From Deuterostichococcus epilithicus (taxonomy: Eukaryota; Chlorophyta; Trebouxiophyceae; Prasiolales; Stichococcaceae): a DNA stretch of 64,000 bases. The translations under genes and the position numbers were made by a program. Shown here one piece after another: positions 46,301-61,300 of this stretch. Every line of letters begins with the position of its first letter. Position 1 is the first letter of the stretch. A model generated the notes under the pieces. The model saw nothing but the letters and a program-made list of their open reading frames with translations. It had not been told where the DNA came from and ran no database searches. Location of the stretch: contig JAVTLE010000018.1 in assembly GCA_033439295.1 (NCBI GenBank), positions 62,001-126,000 of the forward strand. The letters are read 5' to 3'.

Positions 46301-47777
46301 ATCGAGAGCCGCTGCTTGGGACTGCCCAGTCTCAGTCTACTGCTGGCAACATGCACGCTCTGCTAGCTCTGGCGAGCTGTGGAGCGCACGCGTTGTGCTG
46401 ATGGACAACAGTATTCACACCGCCTGTCATGACCTTCCCGGGCAGCTGGACGGCCGCACCGGGCGTGCGTCTGGCCGGCGAGGCGTGCAAGGCACTGCCC
46501 CATGCCGCAGCAAAGCCGCAGCAATATCGACCCCTCCAGCACCCACCTGATGCCGTAGGTTGTGGATGGCCAGGATCGTCCGCGCGTTGCGGTACACGTT
46601 GTGGGGTCGGTACTTTGCGGCCAGGAGGACCGGCGTCAATGCTGCGTGCCAGTCGTTGGCCACGAACACACAGTCCTCGCCGTATGTGGACCCGCTCAGT
46701 TGAAGCAGCAGCGGCGCCTCCAGCGCCGCCAGGCACAGCATCATGAAGCGAAACTGCGCAGGCAGGACAACAGCAGCTGGCACAGCGCCAAGTGCCCCAG
46801 ACTGGCTCAGTGGCAGCTGCATGACGGGCCAGCAACCGGCTGCATGCCTGCACACCAGGCTGCTGCAGGGGCTTGGCAGCTCACACCCATGTCAGCAGCC
46901 CTGCTGTGATTCTATCCCCATGAAACCCAGCTGCTTGCCTGGTTGTCTCCGTAGACACCACTCGTGTCGGAGTAGAGGCCCTGCCGCAGGTACGACGGGT
47001 GGCTGACAAAAACAAAGTCCACGCCGTTCCGCTGGATGAAGGCGAGCCCGGCTTCCGTGCCCATCACGGGAATTCTCACCTGCAAGCAACATCCTTGCTG
47101 AGCTTTGCCATTGGCGGAGGATCATGCGGACGTGCGGTGTAAACATGAGATATTTCAAGGTTCCACCGGCAGCGCTGGGAGGTACATCTAAGCAGTCCCA
47201 CCTCGCTCTGTTCCGCCCCAAAATCAGAGTACTGGGGGCTGACCACCATGACCCTGTGGCCCCTCGCCGCCAGGGCAATGGGCAGGCTGCCGCACTGCAT
47301 GCACAACCAGTGGCGCGCAGTGAGAGGTTACGTGGCATGGCATATCTCCACACGTGTGCAACAGGCGCAGCAGCCGCGTTCAGACCGTGCTGCAATGCTT
47401 CTGCGCACCACATCGCCGAGGCCGCCTGCAGGTAGGGAGGCGTGCCCTCAGGTTCAGATCAAGTGCGATCGATAGGCGCCAATCATCGATTGCATTGCTC
47501 GAGCTGCAAGTGCACCTGTTTTCGAAAAGGGGGCAACCTCTGAAGTCACAAACACCAGGTTTCGCCGGGGGCTGTCTCCCTCTGCGACGGCCGGTGCTAT
47601 GACTGTCCGTCTGTGTGCTCTAAGTGCCTGTCCCCGGGCTCGCCTCCTCGGCCTCGATGCAAGCTCAGTGCTGGGTCTGGCTGTGCCAATCACACGCTGC
47701 GGCTGCAAAGGCGATGCAGCGCCGATCTGTGAGTGCGCGTAGCAGGCCCTGGTGGGGGCCCTATGGCAGGAGAGCAT
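43317..47777 (-). CDS. Soluble starch synthase (GT5), SSI/SSII type, plastid
   Basis: Transfers glucose from ADP-glucose to starch chains in the plastid. ATG at 47777 starts an Arg/Ala-rich transit peptide (about 75 residues). First exons: 47777-47516, 47425-47409 (17 nt) and 47294-47202, which together encode [20 protein letters not shown], the ADP-glucose-binding KTGGL motif. Further blocks: [138 protein letters not shown] (second TGGL motif) and the C-terminal [17 protein letters not shown]. At least eleven exons. The short N-terminal arm favours SSI; the C-terminus resembles both SSI and SSII. Divergent from GapA. Confidence 0.93.
47409..47425 (-). other. 17-nt microexon of the starch synthase
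   Basis: The exon GCGGCCTCGGCGATGTG is flanked by TGCAG upstream and GTGCGC downstream (minus strand). With one base from exon 1 it encodes the second Gly of KTGG, then Leu-Gly-Asp-Val. Skipping it would remove part of the active-site loop and shift the frame, so its inclusion is required for a functional enzyme. Confidence 0.85.
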
Positions 47778-48117
47778 TCCTGCGATCCGGCCACGCAGGA
47801 ACTGCAAACTGGGACAGGTTCACGGTAGCTTGGCTGCCTTCCAACACATGTCAGCTTGTGCTCAGAGTCGGGATCGTGAGTCCAAAGTTGTTGCTGCTCA
47901 CCGTCGACTGTAGACACCGGCTGACTAACTGCCACCTAACGTTTGCTAGCGCCCCGCCCTGGAGCAGGGTTCGCAGCACGGGCGCCTCGATCCACAGTCA
48001 CCTTGCGGACCCTCGGGCGGGCTGATCCACAAGTTTTGTGGCAATGTGTGGCAATCTTAGCCCACCTTTCCAAACCAGCACCTCTCACCATTCAGAGCAC
48101 CGCCTGCGACTGCTAAA
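47778..48117. promoter_or_regulatory. Bidirectional promoter region, starch synthase / GapA
   Basis: Only 340 bp separate the two start codons of divergent plastid-enzyme genes, including both 5' untranslated regions. Co-regulation of Calvin-cycle and starch genes is plausible but no element was identified. Confidence 0.5.
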
Positions 48118-50950
<2,833 letters not shown>

Positions 50951-51475
50951 GCGTGCAGCCTTCGGAAGTGATATGAAGTCCCCAAACATCTGTGTTCGGA
51001 GTTGGCGCATCGCGCTCAACAGCAGCAGCAGTAGCAGCACCTGTGGTGTCGGCAGCAGAGTCTCGGGTCGCACATTCTTTGGGCTCTTGCAGACCCTCCA
51101 TTGATTTTGAGACTGTTGGTGATGGACTGTCCGCTTTTGACCGGGTGTGTGCTTTGACCACTAAATATCTAGATTGCCCCGCAGCAGCGCAGAGAGTTGA
51201 TACTGTCAAGAGTTTGTCATGTCACCTGCTGACACCTCCTGGCCCACACGAGCACCAGCATGCAAACCAGGTAACAATGCACCGCCTTCTCCCACTGCAC
51301 TCACCCCCGGCATGGAAGCCTGCTCAGGAACTGAGCCAACACAGACATCCACATGCTGCTCTCAAATCGTGCTGCTGTTGCCCGCCATCGTTGGCATGAA
51401 GGCATCACCGTGGGGTAGGTGAGCTCTATTCAGGCATGCAAATGCGTTGGTCATCGGTATTGAGCCCTAGAGGCA
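50951..51475. other. GapA 3' flank; no gene supported
   Basis: Follows the GapA stop codon. No domain-bearing frame on either strand. Confidence 0.45.
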
Positions 51476-52040
51476 CTACGAGGCAAAGCCACAACTGGAA
51501 GCATTTCCAGAGATACCTAGTTGCGGCGTGGGGCGCCGGAGTTGACACTGTCCCCGCAACGATGGACAGTAAACTCCCGTCTCAGGTTCACATCTAAAGC
51601 GGCTCGAATTTTGAAGCGTCCAGCGCCACAAAAGCACTCTTGCTTTGCTGAAAGTTGTCATGGCGTCGTGGGCGCATTCGTCGTAAGCGCCCAGCTCCAG
51701 GGAGATGCCGGCCGTCATGCCCCAGAAGAAGCGCTAGTAAGCGTGAAGATCCTCGCCTGTGCATCCGCACCTGTGCGAGTCGGTTCATTCACTGTTCAGC
51801 GATGTGCTCCATTGCGTATTGTGCCCGCAAAATTTGCGCCCTCCAGCGCGTATGCTCTGCTGAGTGCTGGTCGTGCGGCAGCATGACTTCGACTGCATCC
51901 TGTGATTGCGCGGAACACAGCAGGGGTGTCTGCACACCGTTCTGCCCAAAGGCGTTCTCGTGGACGCGCATCCGCTCAGCAAACACAATGCCACTGTCAT
52001 CAAAGCCACATCAGATCCCGTCCGGCAGCATCATGGAGGC
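51476..52040 (-). pseudogene. FkbM methyltransferase fragment (pseudogene)
   Basis: A decayed relative of the two FkbM genes. On the minus strand about 52020-51950 encodes CGFDDSG and VHENAFGQN (exon 2 of the intact genes, preceded by MLPDGI with an internal deletion). About 51750-51690 encodes GEDLHAY, a stop (TAG at 51734-51736), then RFFWGMTAGISLELGAY (exon 3, SAM motif with Gly-Gly-Val changed to Ala-Gly-Ile). The anchor exon and all exons after the SAM motif are missing. It keeps the same exon boundary (CACAG before GCGAGGAT), so it arose by DNA-level duplication, not from a spliced RNA. Confidence 0.8.
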
Positions 52041-52923
52041 CAGTGTTGATTTGTCCTGCGAGGGTCGTTATCGCGATGACTCACAACATGTCTGCTGGGA
52101 GCGCATGTCTCATGAGGGCAACTGCACATGTTGCAGCGCAGCCATGCCACTGCAGACTGTCGTAGGTGGCGGTGAGCACTCGCGCATGCTGCTGCAGCGA
52201 AACACAGTGCCACAAGAGCGCGCCACAGATGCCTCAACTGCTTCCCGAAGTCGACTGCGGCAAGCCGTGTTTGTGACGGACCCAGACTGCTACTCGCCTT
52301 TCGTGAACAGGACGAAGACTCCCGGACCGCCGGCGATAGATCCAGCTGAGCGACAGAAACCATTTGGCTACTGCAGTGAAGAAGCGAGTGATTCGAATGT
52401 CGCCCACTGAGCTGGACGAATGACGAAGAACTGGGGGTACGGGCATTCACCCTATACTTGTACGGGCACCCTTAGGCTGGTTTCACACGACGAGGTGCTC
52501 TGAATGCATTGTCGTTCGCAAAGGCAACGGACATAGCTGTGATCCTGTTTGGACCTCTGAACGCTGTCAGGCTCGATGAAGTTGTTTCATGAAGTCTGCC
52601 GCAAGCGCATGCACATGTGTGAGCTGCAGCAATCCGAGCGCGATGCGGCGGGCATTGAAACGCCCTCCTTCGCTGCCTGAGTCCGGCACCCGCCGAGGGC
52701 TCCACTCGGCCTTGGGAGATGACGCTGCCACGGCGCGTGCTGCAGCATTGGGCGTGCTGCCGCCAGCAGCACTGGGCGGTGGCGCCCCCGGCTGCGGCAA
52801 AGCCGGCATCTCCGGCCGGCTCTTGCGCCGGCGGTGTGTGCCAGGGCGAGCTTCTGCTTCCCCGGCCACCGCAGCTGGCCGCGCGGTAGCTCTCGGCTGG
52901 GCTGTTGCTGCCGCACCTGGCCG
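52041..52923. other. Flank between the FkbM fragment and the PH-RCC1 gene
   Basis: Minus strand 52920-52567 stays open in the same frame as the terminal exon of the PH-RCC1 gene after its TAG, with similar Ala/Pro/Arg-rich composition; see the finding on this stop. The rest holds nothing I recognise. Confidence 0.4.
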
Positions 52924-55359
52924 CTACAGGTCTGGCGCACTTGCTGCGCCCGGGTCCCGCGCCCCTCTGAGCTGCTGCTGCTGCTGCTGCAGCAGCCGCG
53001 CCTCGGACACACGCCGAGGGCCGTCCTGCAGTGTCGCGGAGCCCAACTGGGAGAGGCTCATGTCCTCACCAGCGGCGGCAGCCACTGCCGCCGCCCGGCT
53101 GCTGCTGCGATGGGAGGCCTGGCGCTGCTCCCGCTGCCGCTGCCGCTGCTCAGCGTCCGGCGGGCCAGCCTCTGGAACACTGCTGCCATTGATGCGGCTC
53201 CGTCCGCCACCGAAAGGGCTGTGCAGCAGCGCTGTCCCTTCTGCGCCGCGCTGGTTGATGGCTGCGTCACCAGGTTTTGCAGCGGCCAGGGCGGCCGACG
53301 TGGATGGCGCCACTGGCTTGAGCGGCGTCGAGAAGTCGGCGGCAGCAAAGTCCTCGCCGAAGAGGCTGGCCGTGCGGGAGTGGAAGCCGGTGCCGCAGGC
53401 CGTGCGCCGGCCTCCGGCCGGCGTCTCGGCGGGGCCTGCTGCCTCCGTCCCGGCGTGCTGCGGCGTCACAGGCGGCACAGTCTGCGGCACCGTCGCAGCT
53501 GGCAGTGCTGCAGGGGGTGCCCACCTGCGGGGAGGGGTAGATGAAGGGGATCAGCAGCTGGGCATTGGCACCGTGCTGCCGCTCTTGAGCTGCAAAGCCT
53601 TGCTGCTGCCATGCGCAGGCTGCTAGCACAAAATTGGCCCAAACAGGCTCGCAAGCATGGACATGTGAGACACGTTGGCATATGTTGACCGCTGCTGCTG
53701 CAAGCCCTGTCCTCACAGCAACGCAAGAGACAGTGCTGTAGAGCCATATAGTGTGATAAAGAAGTTGAACCGCGCGCCGGAGCTTGGGCGAGGCGAGCAT
53801 GCTGCCACTGAGCGGGCGCCGCTGCTGTGCGTCAGCCGCGCCGTCTGAGACGTACCCTGCTGGAATGTCGGCATTGTCAGCGTCTGCCGCCAGAACTGGC
53901 TCGCCGCCGCCGCTGTCCCGTGCAACAGGCAAAACCTGCGAGGGAAGCAGGGGTCATGTCAGCGACAGGATTACCCTAGGACACGGCGGCGGTGTCGGGC
54001 AGAGAAACACTGCGCATGTGAGACCTGTTTCATGGCTGGTGCAAGGCACCAGCCACACTGATGTTGCCCAGAGTGGTGTGGCTTAAATGCTTCCAGAGAC
54101 CCGCTCTCATCTCCAAAAGCGGCACATCGGCATCGGCACAGACGGTCTGCTGCTGCCATGCCAACAGCAAGCCAGTGTGTGGGGTGCCGCAAGTGCGAGC
54201 ACGTTCGAGGAAGGGGGGCCTCACCGCTGCTGTGGGGCCGCCATCGCCATCGAGCATCGGTCGGACGCTCTCCGCGCTGTGCGACCGGCTGTGGAACTGC
54301 CGCACCTTGGGGCCCTGCTGCCGCATGTTTCAGAGTCATATACAGTTCGCCTACGTTTCCACATGAGGACAAGCACTCTGGATCTCAACTGCACCAGGCA
54401 GATGCAGGTCACTCCACAACACCGCGAGTGTCCCCTTAGTAAGTCAACTCAAATGATACTGCTGGCCGCTGCCCAGTGCACTGCTCTGAAGAGGCGGTGC
54501 GAAGTACCGGCTGGCAGCCAGGTCCAGCATGCACACCAAGTGGATGCGGAGACTGCTCAAGGTGTGCAGACGCACCGGCTGCATGAGCTGCGGTCCAAGG
54601 ATGGTGCTCGAAGTTCTGGCGATGGGGCCAGGAGCGGTGGCTGCTGTGCTGGTGCTTTGCCCCGCCTGTAATGGCACAGGGGACATCAGGAGGACCACCG
54701 ATGTCAGATGGAAACGCAGAAGAAGACTGCAGCTGTCCCCGCACGCAGAAGCAGAGCATGCAAGGTTACGAACAGGAAGCAGAGCGAGGACCGGTATGCC
54801 TGCCATGCTGGCTGCACGAAGATGCCTTGGACCGATGCTGGCAGCTTCATCGGGCCATGAAGCAGCACCATGTGCAACCAAGCGCTGAGTTTGATGTGCG
54901 TCAGCATGCTTGCACGGCAGTTGCCTCGGAGCGAATGCAGGTCGACTTGAAGGTGGTTTCGTCAGAGACTAAGAGGCACGATGTTGTGTGTCTGCAAAGC
55001 CTGGACTGACCTGCTCTGAGACATGCCGGCCGCCATTCGCTTGGGAGGCCTGGTCCTTGAGCCCGTCACGCAACGCTGCTTTGTCCCCGCCGCCTGCTGC
55101 CCCGCCGGCGCCGCCATAGTGCTGCCGCGGCCCCACGTCCATGCCCCGCTGCAGGTCGGGCTGGGAATCCATCGCGGCGCCTGCATCTGTTGCGACTGCC
55201 GGTCGGTCAGCCAGCGCGGCTGCCGTTGCGCTCGGCTGGCGCTGCCCACAGCGGTCATGCAACGCATCGCTGGCAGGGAGCTGGAAGGCGGCCGCCGGCA
55301 TGTCCACGTGGCTCGGCCGGCGGCTGCCATTGGCCTGCAATGCGGGCTGCCAGGCAGGT

Positions 55360-55390
<31 letters not shown>

Positions 55391-58300
55391 GCTGCCGCTC
55401 CTGCTGCAGCAGTTCCTGGAGCTGCGCCACCCTTGACTCGAGGTGATCGATGTACTGCTCCCGCTGCGCATTCTGCAGCGTCCATGCGTTCGGCAGCTGC
55501 TTCAGGGGCAGACGGTGTCAGGCGCAGGACAACATCGCTGAGAATGAAACGGCTGCCTCGTTTGACCCGAATGCTCGTTGATCGCAAAAGGTTGACTTGT
55601 GCATGCAGTCAGTTGCCAGTGCTATTGATCTAGCAGCCCACATCCGCAACAAGTTGCAACACCACCTGCAGACCACCGCCGTTGTCAGCGCCGAGGCGTG
55701 AGGCTGTCGAGTCCTGCCGCACGCTGCTGTGCTGCGAGCTGTCGCCAGCAGACGAGGCGACTGACAGCGCCGTCGCTAGGCGAGGTATGTCGCCGCTCGA
55801 CAGCCGGCCTGTGGGTAGTGATGCCTCGTCAGGGTCTGCTCTTCATTTGAGCGGGCTGTCTCGCAAGCTGCGGCATTGTCCGACAGGGGTACGCGTGAAC
55901 CGTTGCCGCAGCCGAGCTGCATATAGAAATCTGGCCAGCATTGGCATCAGCCATGGCATTACCATGCAGCTGCAAGCCGTGTGCATCAGCGGGTCTGCAA
56001 CCGGGTTCGAATTCGGCATCAGCGCTTGCAGTGCGCGCGCACCAGAGGTGCCGCCGGGCTCGGACACCCGCCGCGCGCCGCCAAACACAAAGCCATTGAG
56101 CGCCGGCCGGCCGGCGTCCGCTGACTTCCATGCCCCGATGCGGCTCTCGGCGTCCGCCTTGGCGTCCAACGACGTGTGTCGCCGCGGCTTGCGGCGGCCA
56201 CCCNCCGCCGCCGCCACTGCCGCCGCCGACAATGGAGCCGCCGCAGCTGCGCCGCCGCCACTGCTGCGCATTGACACCGCGTTGCGCGCATACTGCCAGA
56301 TGGTCGCGGGCTTGGTGGAGCTCTGGCGCATAGAGAGGTCCACAGCCGGCACCGGCGACGGCGCCGGCATCGACTGCCGCGAGTCGGCGCCAAAGCCTGG
56401 ACGCAGAAATGACTCTATATTAGCAGGGCGCCTTTCTGAGTCCCTGCCGCGGGGACACAGGGTTCAAAACGCGATGAATGCTTCCAGCATCGTCCATCAG
56501 AATGACTGCCCGCCCGCAATTTGTGGGGAGATGATGCATTGCAGCACTCCGCAAGTCGCAACGTCACTACCGCTGAGCCTCCTGCAGCAGGAAGCGGGGC
56601 CCTGAGCATTGACCCACCTGAGGAGTGCGCCCCGCCGGAGTCGCGCTGCAGCTGCAATGCCGACGCGGACGCGGACAGCTGCAGTCCGGGCCTGGGAGCA
56701 GCGTAGGGGTCGCGCGCAGGCGGCGGCGGCACCTCCACCGTCAGCCCAACAGTCACCTCCCGCCGCTTGCTCCAGGAGCCCAGCAGCCGGCGGTCGGCGC
56801 CGGCGCGCGCCTCCGCCTGCCGCACCTCATGCTGACACACCGCCAGCGTGTGGTCCCCGCCGCAGGCGACCTGCGCCAATCGCCGATCGAGCAAAGCTGA
56901 TAACACCCTCTGCCGGGGCTCCATGGCTCTCAGGAACGTAGGAGTGAGTAACGTGGGGATCCACCGGAATTCCGCCGTGCACATGTCATCGCCCTGCTGC
57001 TGGTCGTGCTAGGATAACTTCGATCTGCATGCACCTGCTGCTCTGCATGGAGCTGAGCTCATCAGGTCACTGCTGCGCAGCGACATGAGGGTCAAGACCA
57101 CGTTGACGCTGCTGTATGTCACCCTGGGCCATGAGCAGGAGCATTGCCCAGCTGTCAGCCACAGCACTCGCGCTGAAAAGACAGGCGAGCCCTCCAGTCC
57201 CGGCGACGCTGAATGTACATATTGCCGTGGTGGCGGGGTTGTTTTGGAGCCGCAGTTACCAGGCGAGCAGCACCTGCAGGATGTGGCGGCCCTTGAGGCC
57301 GCCGCCCACGACGCGCGGCACGACAGAGTCCACCGCGGCGCCGGAGCCCAGCTGCCCCTGGCCCCCGCGGCCCCAGGCCAGCACGATGCGTGTCGGCGCC
57401 GGCGGCGGCGGCGCTGGGCCGTTGGCGCGCCGCGGCCGCGCCTCCCCCGGCGCCGCAAGCACGCACACATGCTGCCCGCCGGCCGCCATGCGCTCCACCG
57501 CATACGAGGCCAGGGCGCCGCCCACCTGCAGGCGGTATAGGCCTCCGGGTTTCGGACCGGGTCCTGAGAGGCCGGGGCTCGGACATCCGGACCACTTACG
57601 AGGGTATACCACTCGCAAAAGCAGCTGCAGTGCTGCAGGCCCAGTGTTTGCATGTGTGCCCGCTGCGTAGTGAGGACCACAGGTGGCCCATTCCGGGATG
57701 CAGGCAGGCCAGCAGACCCGTAAACCCCACACCGTAGAAACACGAGAGGACCTACCAGCTCGGGGGCAAGAGCGCCCTCCCATCTGGCCCTGCCGGCCGC
57801 GCCAGTGTGGCCCATCTGGAAGACGCGGCCATCAGCCGTCAGTGCCACGGTGAAGGATGCGCCCGCCGCCGCCTGGCGCACCGGCAAGTCCGCCAGCTCG
57901 CCGCACACCCTGCAGCATAGTGCGTGTGCAATAACGGACGGATAATGCGCTGAAGGACCATCAGATGCTCGTGGATGAGGCTGCCGTCAGCAGCGTCAGC
58001 GGTCCTGACGGCGAGACCTCCAGGCAGATGCAAACCATGACTGTGTCGCCGCCACCGTCAGCGAACATGCAGAACCATTGCACGCACTGCCCGCAACCGG
58101 CACATTTCCCATCAGCACGCGAGGGCCGAGCTTGTCGCAGGAGGGGCACCCCACTCAAACACACGGGGTTTCGACAGCACCTGACGGGCGCCAGACGGCC
58201 GGCCTCATCACCGGTGCCGAGCGCTCCACGATGCGTGTCGCGCCGCCCGATGAAGCTGCCGCCCCAGGTGTACAGGGAGCCACATGATGCGGCGGGTACG

Positions 58301-61300
58301 CCTACAGGCAGACATGGAAGTCGCATCACCGGTCAGCAGAACATGGTGGTCCATCCACCAACACAGCACTGCCCATGATGCTGTCAGCACAGCGTCAGCG
58401 CTGGGCCACGACTTCTCTGCAGGGGGCCAGGAGCCATGCTAGATGTAAATCTGGAAAGCTCTCTGCACCGAGGTGTCTCTCCGCAGGAGCAATGGCGGGC
58501 TGACTGCCCTGCTGAAGACAGATCGTTGGTCTCACCAGCGCCTGGACTTCGTCTGTCCGCACCGCGTCAGCGGATCTGCCACAAGGAGTGGCGCCTGAGA
58601 CAGCCGGCACACGTGTGGTGCTTCTGAGACAGTTCAGAGATGTTTCAGCAGAGCACAGAAGGCGGTGCTCACCCGGGTTGCCCGGCGGCGCCTGTGCCGG
58701 CGTGACATGGCCAGAGTCGCCGGCCGTCGTGCTGCTCTCCCGCTCGCGCGCCACCGCTGCCGTATGCCAAGCGCCGCAGGCGACGCCCAGCACCTGCAGT
58801 ATCGGGAGATCGTTTATTGAGACTTCGCAAACAGTGAAAGAGACACCCTCGGGGTGACTGAGGAAGATACTTTATGAAAGACACATCGGTGTGTTCTGGG
58901 CTCCATGTTTCTGCCCGAGCCAATCGCTGCCAAATGCTCCGGGGCCAGAGCCAGTTCATCGTCGAACCTCCTTGAGGTGACCATGCGGCTGCCGATCTGC
59001 CGGCTGTCATGCCCCAGGCCACTAGCTGCCATCCTGTGCCGAGTCTGTTTGGAGACGCTAAGCAGGTTCCCGCCTGGGGAATCCTTCCGCAACTCTTCAG
59101 GAGCACTGTTTCAGCTGGTACTCCGGATTTGCAATCTCCACACAGGACAAGTACCTGGAGGCTGGAGAGCGCCGCAACACGCCGAGGCAGGGCGCATGAG
59201 GCAGAGTCACCGTGCCCCAGCTTGCCGCCAAAGCCGTCGCCCCAGGAAAACAGCTCCCCTAGCGCCGTGACCGCTGCCATGTGGAAGGCGCCGCATGAGA
59301 CCTGTCGCAGTGTTCCAGGCGATGAGATGCAGCCCGTTTCTGCATGATTTCTAACACCAGGTCCCAAATGTGAACTTGCGGAATCACATCAGAGCAGCTC
59401 GATTCGACACTGCGCCAAATCCGGCTGCTCAAGTTCAGAGCCGGGCAAACCCCCGAGCTGCCACACAGTCTAGCGGTCCCACCCTCTTCGAGAGTGCTGC
59501 AGGGGTGCAGCCAGGGAGTCGGCATAGAGCATGCACCATGGCGGCAGCCTCCAGTTGCACAGCAAGGTGCGTCAAATCTTGCGCAGGCTTCGAAAGCACT
59601 CAGCAAGCGCGCCTGGGCGACGAGGTGGTGCGCCAACAGGCCGCCGACCTGGCGGGGGACGTACTGACGGGAGGGGTGCTCGTAGCCCAGGTGCCCCGCG
59701 GCGCCGTCGCCCCACGTGTACAGGCTGCCGTCCTGCAGCGGCAGCAGGGTGCACGGCCTCGGTGTCAGGGTGCTGTAGGGTTGATTGCACAGATGTGCAG
59801 TCGCGAGGCAGGCAGCAGTCGAACCAGTCAGCTGGCAGACCAGGGGGGCTGCTGCTCCGTGCGCACCCTGCTGCCCCACGACTCTTGTTCACCAGGCCGC
59901 TGGCGCCCGTGGCCGGCGTAGCGCTTGCCTTTCGCCCCATGAGCAAGCAAGCCGCAGGCGAGTCGTCGTCAGTGTTGGTCCTTCAGCTGCTCCCAACTTC
60001 GGTTTGAAGTCAGGGCTAAACCCTCAGGCCCCTACCTGGGAGATGACGGCGGAGGCGCTGTCGGAGCACTTGACGGCGATTGCCGCGGCGCCCCACAGCG
60101 TGTGCACCCGCTGCGGCGTGGCGGCGGGCGCGCCATGGCCATGCCCCAACCGCGCGCCGCTGCCGGCACCCCACGTGTACAGCTCCCCGCCGTGTGTGAG
60201 CAGCCCCGCATGGCTGCGCCCGACCGCCACCTGCATGCCCAGACGCCGCAGCGTCAGCTTCAGGGATGGGACACCCGTTGCTGAACCCAATTTGCACCGG
60301 GAGCTGGCTGCTAAGGGTTACAGTAGGGAGCTGCCAACAATTCAGTCGCCACGATCTTGCACCCAATGCAGTACAGCCAGGGAGACTGTTCGGCCGGCGG
60401 GCTGCGAGCCAGGCACTTACTGCCTGTGGCGCCGGCGTTGCTGCTGCCACAGCTGCTGCCACAAACCTAGGCAGTGACTTCGCGATGCATGAGCAGCAGT
60501 GCAAGGCATAGCGGGACACAGGCGTGCACGCTGCAGCAGCCCTGAGGAGACATTCGAAAGGGAAACCACAATTGAAACCCCGGGCACGCACCGATCGCAC
60601 GTCCAGGTGTGTGGAGTCGTCCACGAGCACCGGCGATAGCGAGTGCTGCCACGGCATCGCTGCAGGACCGCCCGCCGGATTTGGCGCCCCCGCCGTGGAG
60701 CCCCACACATAGCAGTCGCCGGGCACATGCCCGCCGCGGCCGCTTGCGCTGGACGCCGCCCGCACCTGCAGACGTGGGAGAGCTCTTCGCCATGGCCAAC
60801 AGAAGCCAGACAGGTGAAGCTGCTTGATGAGGCATGCTCAACAAGCACATCCTATACATGTTCAGCATCCGATCACGCTTGTCGACGTTGTATATGCCAC
60901 ATAGGAGGTTGCAGCCTCATACTTCATCAAAGCCTGATGCTTCACAGGCCAATGTTAAGAAGCTTGGTGCTTGGCGCCTGCTGGGCACCTGAAAGGGACT
61001 TGCATCAGGTTCAACAGCCCACATGGTCGCTGCTGCAGCTGGTGCTAGACGGTGGGCTTCAGGCTGCTACTGGCCAGACCAGTCCAGATGCCAGAGTGCA
61101 TGGCGGCTTCGGCGCTGACTCACCGAGGCGCCGTCACTGCGCGAGCCGGGGCTGTCCGGGATGGCGACCCCAGGCGCCGGCGCCGGCGACGACTGCTCGT
61201 TACCGGCAGCACTACTGGAAAACTCTGGGCCAAGGGGCCCTGTGCGACCGGCCGCCGCCGCAGTCGCCTTCGCTGCCGCCTGCCGTGTGAAGGAGCCCGC

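Noticed and set aside
37996-47777. Operon of GH125 and starch synthase
   Set aside because: Same orientation, but both have their own introns and targeting signals and 456 bp lie between them; nuclear genes of this kind are transcribed separately.
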